From Chloroflexota bacterium (lineage in GTDB: Bacteria > Chloroflexota > Anaerolineae > Aggregatilineales > Aggregatilineaceae), in NCBI GenBank assembly GCA_012729765.1, contig JAAYCM010000105.1, positions 1 to 40,028 on the forward strand: DNA of 40,028 nucleotides, given 5' to 3'. Shown here in pieces: positions 35,841 to 40,028 of this stretch; the stretch's first letter is position 1, and the number at the start of each line of letters is the position of its first letter. A program made the translations under genes and the position numbers. The notes beneath the pieces were generated by a model. It searched no databases. It worked only from the letters and a program-made list of their open reading frames with translations, and was not told the origin of the DNA.

Positions 35841-36092
35841 CAGAAACCCGGCCTGTTTCCTGACCGGGTTGGAGATGTCGTGCAGACTGGGCCGCCAGCG
35901 GCGCGCCTCAGGCTCGATCCAACCCTGCTCCACGAAGGTCGAAATTCGTGCTCAATCGGGGCGGGCGACCGGGCTTGCCGGCGCAGAACGCGGCCAGCTT
36001 ACCGTTGCGGGTCAGCGCAGGACTTTCACCTGCTTCGCCATCACAACTTAAGTGTGACGCTTCGCCATCCGGGGCAAAAGCACCACCGACTG
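35841..36092 (-). promoter_or_regulatory. Cobalamin riboswitch controlling btuCFD
   Basis: On the minus strand the conserved core is at 36030-35997: GGTGAAAGTCC, GCTGACCCGC, AACGGTAAGC, in the order and spacing of the btuB-type riboswitch. The B12 box GTCAGGAAACAGGC is at 35864-35851, inside a hairpin AACCCGG/CCGGGTT (35870-35845). The arms between them span about 130 nt. Only some 40 nt separate the box from the btuC start and no U run follows, so control of translation initiation is more likely than termination. Boundaries are approximate. It explains the whole 35804-36100 gap. Confidence 0.92.
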
Positions 36093-36100
36093 TACTGCCT

Positions 36101-36131
36101 ATTGTAATCTAAATCTGTGTAATTCGCTCAA
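36101..36131 (-). promoter_or_regulatory. Candidate promoter of the btu operon
   Basis: Minus-strand TTGAGC (36126-36131) and TACAAT (36101-36106; five of six) with a 19-bp spacer. The predicted start near 36094 coincides with the first base of the riboswitch, which supports the call despite the long spacer. Confidence 0.5.
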
Positions 36132-36170
36132 AATCCTGTTTGGGCGCTGCACGACGGCAAGTATCGCGTT

Positions 36171-36176
36171 TATAAT
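36171..36176 (+). promoter_or_regulatory. -10 box for the CBS-ACT gene
   Basis: A perfect TATAAT, about 70 bp ahead of the ATG at 36247. No fitting -35 hexamer is visible 16-18 bp upstream, so an activator or extended contacts may be needed. It is divergent from the btu promoter 40 bp away. Confidence 0.45.
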
Positions 36177-36246
36177 TAATCTACACTTAATAATGCAAGT
36201 TTTTGATGCCTCTACCCGACCTAGCATCGTCTTGGAGATACCGCTC

Positions 36247-36921
36247 ATGTTAGTACGCGATCGAATGACCGAAAAACCTATCACCGCCCTTCCCGAAACG
36301 ACCCACCGGCAGGCAGTCGAGATCATGCGTGAGAACAATATCCACCACCTGCCGATTATGGACCGCAACGGCAAGCTGGTCGGCATCGTCGTCGAAGAAG
36401 ATCTGCTGCGCGCCCAGCCCTCACCTGCCACGACGCTCAGCATCTACGAGATTCACAGCCTGCTCTCGCGCTTGCAGCTCAAGCAGATCATGCAGCATCC
36501 CGTCCAGACCGTCGCCGGCGACTGCCCGCTCGAAGAAGCCGCGCGGCTGATGTACAACCAGAATATCGGCTGCCTGCCCGTCATGGAAGACAACGAGCTT
36601 GTGGGCATCATCACCGACACCGACATCTTCCAGGCGTTTATGGGACTGTTGGGCGGCGGGCAGGAAGGCGCGCGTTTTACCCTGCGCCTGGCCGACAAGC
36701 CGGGGATGCTGGCCCAGGTCGCCAAGGCCGTCGCGGACGCGGGCGGCAATATCATCAGCGCGACCGCCTGGCGCAGCACCAGCCATGAAGATGCTTACAT
36801 CACGATCAAAGAGCGCGGCGCAGTCTTTAGCCAGCTCATGGAGGCGCTCCAGAACCTTGATGTCGAGATTGTGGATGCGCGCGAGCGGGTTGACTGCCCT
36901 AGCCAGAAGTTCGGTTCATAG
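36247..36921 (+). CDS. CBS-CBS-ACT domain protein
   Basis: 224 aa. Two CBS domains (about 6-55 and 78-130; e.g. VRDRMTEKPITALPE and IMQHPVQTVAGDCPLEEAA) are followed by an ACT domain from about 143 (RFTLRLADKPGMLAQVAKAV). CBS pairs bind adenine nucleotides and ACT domains bind amino acids, so this looks like a small-ligand sensor. AcuB-type proteins share the layout, but the true role is unknown. The ATG at 36247 has GGAGAT 6 bp ahead; the frame open to 36193 lacks a site. No enzyme domain is attached, so it probably acts on a partner protein. A perfect hairpin (36964-36989) lies downstream. Confidence 0.85.
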   Translation: MLVRDRMTEKPITALPETTHRQAVEIMRENNIHHLPIMDRNGKLVGIVVEEDLLRAQPSPATTLSIYEIHSLLSRLQLKQIMQHPVQTVAGDCPLEEAARLMYNQNIGCLPVMEDNELVGIITDTDIFQAFMGLLGGGQEGARFTLRLADKPGMLAQVAKAVADAGGNIISATAWRSTSHEDAYITIKERGAVFSQLMEALQNLDVEIVDARERVDCPSQKFGS

Positions 36922-36963
36922 CGTCCAGGCCCGGCCCCTGCGCCGGTTGCCATAGCGGGCACC

Positions 36964-36989
36964 GCCCGGCAGTTGATCGCCTGCCGGGC
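36964..36989. other. Perfect GC-rich hairpin after the CBS-ACT gene
   Basis: GCCCGGCAG (36964-36972) and CTGCCGGGC (36981-36989), 9 bp with an eight-base loop. No U tract follows on either strand. It could be a factor-dependent stop or mRNA-end structure for the upstream gene. Confidence 0.5.
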
Positions 36990-37024
36990 AGCCGCCTCTC
37001 CCCCTACGCCCGGCTAAAACACCG

Positions 37025-37030
37025 TACAAT
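37025..37030 (+). promoter_or_regulatory. -10 box suggesting a leaderless transcript
   Basis: TACAAT (five of six) ends 7 bp before the ATG at 37037, so transcription would start at or beside the A of the start codon. No ribosome-binding site is seen before that ATG, and no clear -35 box. Confidence 0.4.
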
Positions 37031-37036
37031 TAGACT

Positions 37037-39034
37037 ATGGTCAAACGATTCTTTTTCTCTCTGATCCTGCCGGTGCTGCTATTTGTGCTGACCGGCTGCC
37101 GGATCAATATCGACGCGCCGCAAACGCCGACCGTCATAATCTCGCCGACGATGGATGCGACCGCGATCGCCCGCCTGGCGTCCCCAACGCCCGCGCCCAC
37201 CCGCACGCCGACGATCACGCCCAGCCCCACATCGACTGCCACCGCGACCGCAACCGCCACCGATGCGCCCAGTGCGACGCCGACCCAATCCCCAACCGCG
37301 ACCTTGACCGCGACGGCCAGCACCACCGCTACGCCGACGCCAACCGCGTCGGTGACGGCCACAGCCACGCCAACAACAACCGCTTCGGTGACGGCCACAG
37401 CCACACAGACCGCCACCCCGACCGTTACGGCCTCGTCTACACCCACGGCGACCCATACTGCCGCGCCGACGAGCACGCCGACGAGCACACTAACACCCTC
37501 GCCCCGGCCCAGCGCGACTCATACGCCGCTGCCAACCGCTACGCGAACTCTGCGTCCCACCGCCACTGCCACGGCGACCGCCTCATTGACGGTGACGCCC
37601 GCCTCCACCGCCACCCGGACACCACAGCCGACCCTCGCGCGACCCGCCACCGCAACCCCTTCGCGCACACCGACGCGCACACCGACGCGCACCGTGATCC
37701 CGACCCTGCCGCCGACCGTCACCCTGGCCCCAACGCTGACTCCCGCCCCGACGCTCGCGCCGCAGCAGATCCCGACTGCCACGCCGCCGCCCACCCCGAC
37801 GCCGTTCGTCACACCGAGCATAACTCCCTTTCCGACCGCAACGCCGGAAGCCAGCACGCCGATCATCTCCGGCCCGATCCCGACGCCCACGCCGCTCAAC
37901 CTGGGGCCGACTCTAACTGCGCCGCCCGCCGGTGAAGGTCAGCCGGGGCCGGGACCCGGCGTAACCATCGTGCCCGGCGATCCCGTAACCGGCGGGGCCG
38001 GGGCGACCGCGCCGGGGCCGGTGGGTCCCAGCGGCCCGCCGCTGCCCGATCAGGAAGCGGTTATCGTCAGCTATGCCGGGCAGATCGTGCCGCTGCTGAC
38101 GCTCAGCGGCCAGCCCGCGCCCGACGCACCGATCCAGGGGCAGGTCTTCGATGTGAATCCGGCCACCGGCGAAATCGCGCATGTCGATGCGAATCGCAAC
38201 GTGAGCATCGCGGGCCGACCTATGATCATTTCGCCATCCAGCGAGTTTGGTCCCAACGAGAATGTGTCCTTCCGCGAGCTGTTCTGGTCACCCAACGGGC
38301 ACCGGCTGGCGATCATCGTGGACGACGCGGGGGATAACACGGTGACGGATGCCGGGGTGTGGATTTACGAGCCTGTTCCCGGCGACAAGGGGCTGTCCTG
38401 GCAGGTCTTTCGCGCCGGCACACCCACCAACGCGCCTCAGCTCCACGAACAGCGCACGCCGGTCGGGGTGCAGTGGTCGCGGGACAGCACGCGCCTGATC
38501 ATCAAAGTCTATACCCCTCGTGGCTACACCAACGTGATCACGCCCGCCACCAACCCGGCCAACAACGTGATCGTGTCGATCCCATTTGACGAGTTCGAGG
38601 ACGCGACCTGGGCCGACGACGGCGTCTCGGTGATCGTCAGCGGCCGCCGGAACTGGAACGAGCCAACGGTCGTGGGGAAGCTGGACGAGAACGGCCTCGT
38701 CTACACCGAGTTTCTGAATGAGACGGCGCGGGGCATCGCGGCGCACGCGGCCATCGAATACGCGCCAGGGCGGATCGCGTTTATCGGCAGTGCGTCGCCG
38801 GGCACGCTCACGCTCTACACAATGGATGCCCGACCGGGTGCGCCGCCGGCTCCCGCCCCGGTGACGATCCCTGGCACAGTTCAGCAGGTCGAGTGGCGCG
38901 CTGACCGGCAGGCCGCGCTGGTCACGGTCGTGTCTCCCACGAATGAGCGCCGCCTGTGGATCGTGCGCATCGATGGCACCGCCCAGGATGTCACCCCGCC
39001 GCCCGGCGCACCGTTCGCCGCCCACTGGCGCTAA
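37037..39034 (+). CDS. Thr/Pro-rich lipoprotein with C-terminal propeller-like domain
   Basis: 665 aa. The N-terminus (MVKRFFFSLILPVLLFVLTGC) is a lipoprotein signal with lipobox LTGC and Cys21 as lipidation site. Residues about 35-290 are a low-complexity chain of T, P, A, S and V (TPTPT, TATAT), probably an extended cell-surface linker, then a Gly/Pro-rich bridge. From about 335 the sequence is ordinary and resembles TolB/WD40-type blades (FRELFWSPNGHRLAIIVDD, VGVQWSRDSTRLIIKVY, VEWRADRQAALVTVV). It is likely anchored outside with the propeller held away from the membrane. Function unknown; a sensor, adhesion or scaffold role would be guesses. No ribosome-binding site precedes the ATG, and a -10-like box sits right before it. 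Confidence 0.85.
   Translation: MVKRFFFSLILPVLLFVLTGCRINIDAPQTPTVIISPTMDATAIARLASPTPAPTRTPTITPSPTSTATATATATDAPSATPTQSPTATLTATASTTATPTPTASVTATATPTTTASVTATATQTATPTVTASSTPTATHTAAPTSTPTSTLTPSPRPSATHTPLPTATRTLRPTATATATASLTVTPASTATRTPQPTLARPATATPSRTPTRTPTRTVIPTLPPTVTLAPTLTPAPTLAPQQIPTATPPPTPTPFVTPSITPFPTATPEASTPIISGPIPTPTPLNLGPTLTAPPAGEGQPGPGPGVTIVPGDPVTGGAGATAPGPVGPSGPPLPDQEAVIVSYAGQIVPLLTLSGQPAPDAPIQGQVFDVNPATGEIAHVDANRNVSIAGRPMIISPSSEFGPNENVSFRELFWSPNGHRLAIIVDDAGDNTVTDAGVWIYEPVPGDKGLSWQVFRAGTPTNAPQLHEQRTPVGVQWSRDSTRLIIKVYTPRGYTNVITPATNPANNVIVSIPFDEFEDATWADDGVSVIVSGRRNWNEPTVVGKLDENGLVYTEFLNETARGIAAHAAIEYAPGRIAFIGSASPGTLTLYTMDARPGAPPAPAPVTIPGTVQQVEWRADRQAALVTVVSPTNERRLWIVRIDGTAQDVTPPPGAPFAAHWR
37349..37404 (+). 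repeat. 36-bp-period direct repeat inside the Thr/Pro region
   Basis: TCGGTGACGGCCACAGCCAC occurs at 37349-37368 and again, unchanged, at 37385-37404. Each copy encodes SVTATAT within a 12-residue period. Exact DNA identity, where the surrounding chain is only similar, suggests recent duplication by slippage or recombination. Confidence 0.7.
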
Positions 39035-39051
39035 GACACGCGGAATTGAAA

Positions 39052-39076
39052 ACGCCCCGGCCTGTGACCGGGGCGT
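39052..39076. terminator. Terminator between convergent genes, mainly for the minus strand
   Basis: ACGCCCCGG (39052-39060) and CCGGGGCGT (39068-39076) form a perfect 9-bp stem with a seven-base loop. On the minus strand TTTTCAATT follows, a fair U tract for the gene at the right edge; the plus side has none but the same hairpin may serve the lipoprotein gene. Confidence 0.7.
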
Positions 39077-39094
39077 CTGATTCGGTGGGAACGG

Positions 39095-40028
39095 CTACCA
39101 GTTCTTCTCGCCGCTGTAGTAGTAGACATGCTGGCAGCTTGGCTCGCTGTCCAGGGTCAGGGTTTGGGTCATGGTCAGCGTCGAATCGCTGGTGAACTGC
39201 AACACCATCTCGACCGTGCCGGTATCAAGCGCGTTGCGTCCGCTGTAGGTATAGACGTTGGATTGCAGCGGCTCCAACATATACGGCGTGGCTTCCATCC
39301 CCTTCCACTGGATGCCGGTCGGGGCCGGGGCGATCGCCGCCAGGTGGTCGCAGAAATTGAGCGCGGGCGCGCCGGAGCATTCGCCGGTCATATGGTCTTC
39401 ACCGGGGACCATCTGCCAGACGGTGTTGGCCGCCGGTGTGAAATCTACCCCGCTGGCCGCGCCATCTGCCGGGGGCCGGCTCACCGGGTCGGAGGCCGCA
39501 TTGGGCAAAACGCCTTCCTCACACGCGCCGAACGTGCGCACCTGATCCTGCGCAACCCACGCCGGGCCGCTGGCCGTACTAAGCTGCCACCACAGCGCGC
39601 CATCGGCGGCGGTGGCCTCTCCCGTCACGAGATAGCTCTGCTCCGGGCTGATCGGGCCAAACGCGGGTTCGTTCGTGCCCGCGAACTCATAGAGCGTCAC
39701 ATCCGCAGCACTCTCGATCACGCCCACCCGGCACGATGGCGCATCCGGCAGCAGTTCCGCCGGGGCATAGGCGATCGCCGCGAACGGGAAGCCCTGCATC
39801 AGGGCCGGCGGCTCGCTGCCCACCACTTCATCGGTGCCCGGCAGCACAATAGATACCGCGCTGCCCGCCGGTACCTCGACGCTTGCCGCCTGCACCGTCA
39901 CGATGGCCGCGCCGTCGAGCGTCAGCACATCCAGCGGCGTATCCGGCACGGCGCGCACCAGCACGGTCGCCGCCGCCAGATCGAGCGCCACGCCGTTGAC
40001 GATCACGCGCGCGGGCTGCTCACCGGCA
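39095..40028 (-). CDS. Secreted-looking protein of unknown function, N-terminus outside window
   Basis: At least 311 aa; the frame stays open to the window edge, so the true start is not visible. A GTG at 40006 is possible but nothing supports it. The middle part (TLYEFAGTNEPAFGPISPEQSYLVTGEA to GPAWVAQDQVRTFGACEE) looks like an SH3b-type beta domain, a fold common in extracellular bacterial proteins. The C-terminal part (NTVWQMVPGEDHMTGECSG to VYYYSGEKNW) has paired Cys residues and resembles a small beta domain repeated in Chloroflexota secreted proteins, though I cannot name it. Composition is rich in A, T, P and small residues. The gene ends just before a terminator hairpin. Confidence 0.7.
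   Translation of the reverse strand, partial: AGEQPARVIVNGVALDLAAATVLVRAVPDTPLDVLTLDGAAIVTVQAASVEVPAGSAVSIVLPGTDEVVGSEPPALMQGFPFAAIAYAPAELLPDAPSCRVGVIESAADVTLYEFAGTNEPAFGPISPEQSYLVTGEATAADGALWWQLSTASGPAWVAQDQVRTFGACEEGVLPNAASDPVSRPPADGAASGVDFTPAANTVWQMVPGEDHMTGECSGAPALNFCDHLAAIAPAPTGIQWKGMEATPYMLEPLQSNVYTYSGRNALDTGTVEMVLQFTSDSTLTMTQTLTLDSEPSCQHVYYYSGEKNW

Noticed and set aside
34841..35863. 340-aa plus-strand open frame opposite btuC
   Set aside because: Extremely rich in Gln, Arg and His, the usual antisense picture of a membrane-protein gene; btuC and the riboswitch explain the DNA.
37030..37488. Gly/Val-rich minus-strand frames in the Thr/Pro region
   Set aside because: Low-complexity antisense of ACN and CCN codons; no independent evidence of translation.
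37140..37860. CRISPR-like or satellite repeat array
   Set aside because: Repeats are in frame, encode Thr/Pro motifs and have no spacer-repeat pattern; it is a protein-level repeat.

Overview
The window is GC-rich and reads as chromosomal DNA of a heterotrophic bacterium, most likely a Chloroflexota member of the Anaerolineae type. That placement is inference, resting on a Thr/Pro-rich lipoprotein fused to a propeller-like domain, a tRNA-Trp-type T-box ahead of trpE, GC-rich codon use and the mix of ABC importers and LacI/ROK regulators. No phage, transposon, integrase or CRISPR array was seen.

Layout. (1) 1-257: tRNA-Tyr (cut by the window edge) and tRNA-Thr on the minus strand, with a strong promoter. 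(2) 367-8569: a complete tryptophan operon, trpE-trpS-trpG-trpD-trpC-trpF-trpB-trpA, behind a T-box leader whose specifier (UGG) and acceptor-pairing bulge (UGGC) both fit tRNA-Trp. The tryptophanyl-tRNA synthetase gene sits inside the operon, so one sensor of uncharged tRNA-Trp controls both synthesis and charging. (3) 8586-13333: a minus-strand sugar ABC importer (binding protein, permease, single-domain ATPase) divergent from a ROK repressor. (4) 13417-14677: endonuclease III and a small nitroreductase. (5) 14682-17046: two divergent, paralogous LacI-family regulators whose shared 328-bp intergenic region holds three identical perfect palindromes. (6) 17227-29248: an oligouronide uptake and breakdown locus: Opp/Dpp-type ABC importer (five genes), a heparinase II/III-family protein without a visible signal peptide, a PL22 oligogalacturonate lyase, KduI, KduD and a DUF6807 protein. 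The inferred flow is import of oligouronides, cytoplasmic cleavage to 5-keto-4-deoxyuronate, isomerisation, then reduction to 2-keto-3-deoxygluconate. Kinase and aldolase genes for the last steps are absent here. (7) 29245-32439: an AEC-family transporter, a SAM methyltransferase with a strong terminator, and an aldo/keto reductase. (8) 32441-36131: a minus-strand vitamin B12 importer (btuC-btuF-btuD order of transcription) behind a cobalamin riboswitch; its binding protein carries an extra N-terminal Cys-rich DUF4430-like (transcobalamin C-terminal-like) domain. (9) 36171-40028: a CBS-CBS-ACT protein, a Thr/Pro-rich lipoprotein possibly made from a leaderless mRNA, and a secreted-looking protein that runs off the right edge.

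The points most worth a second look are the DUF4430-BtuF fusion under a B12 riboswitch, the cytoplasmic-type oligouronide locus with its paired LacI regulators and triple operator, and the T-box circuit that includes trpS.
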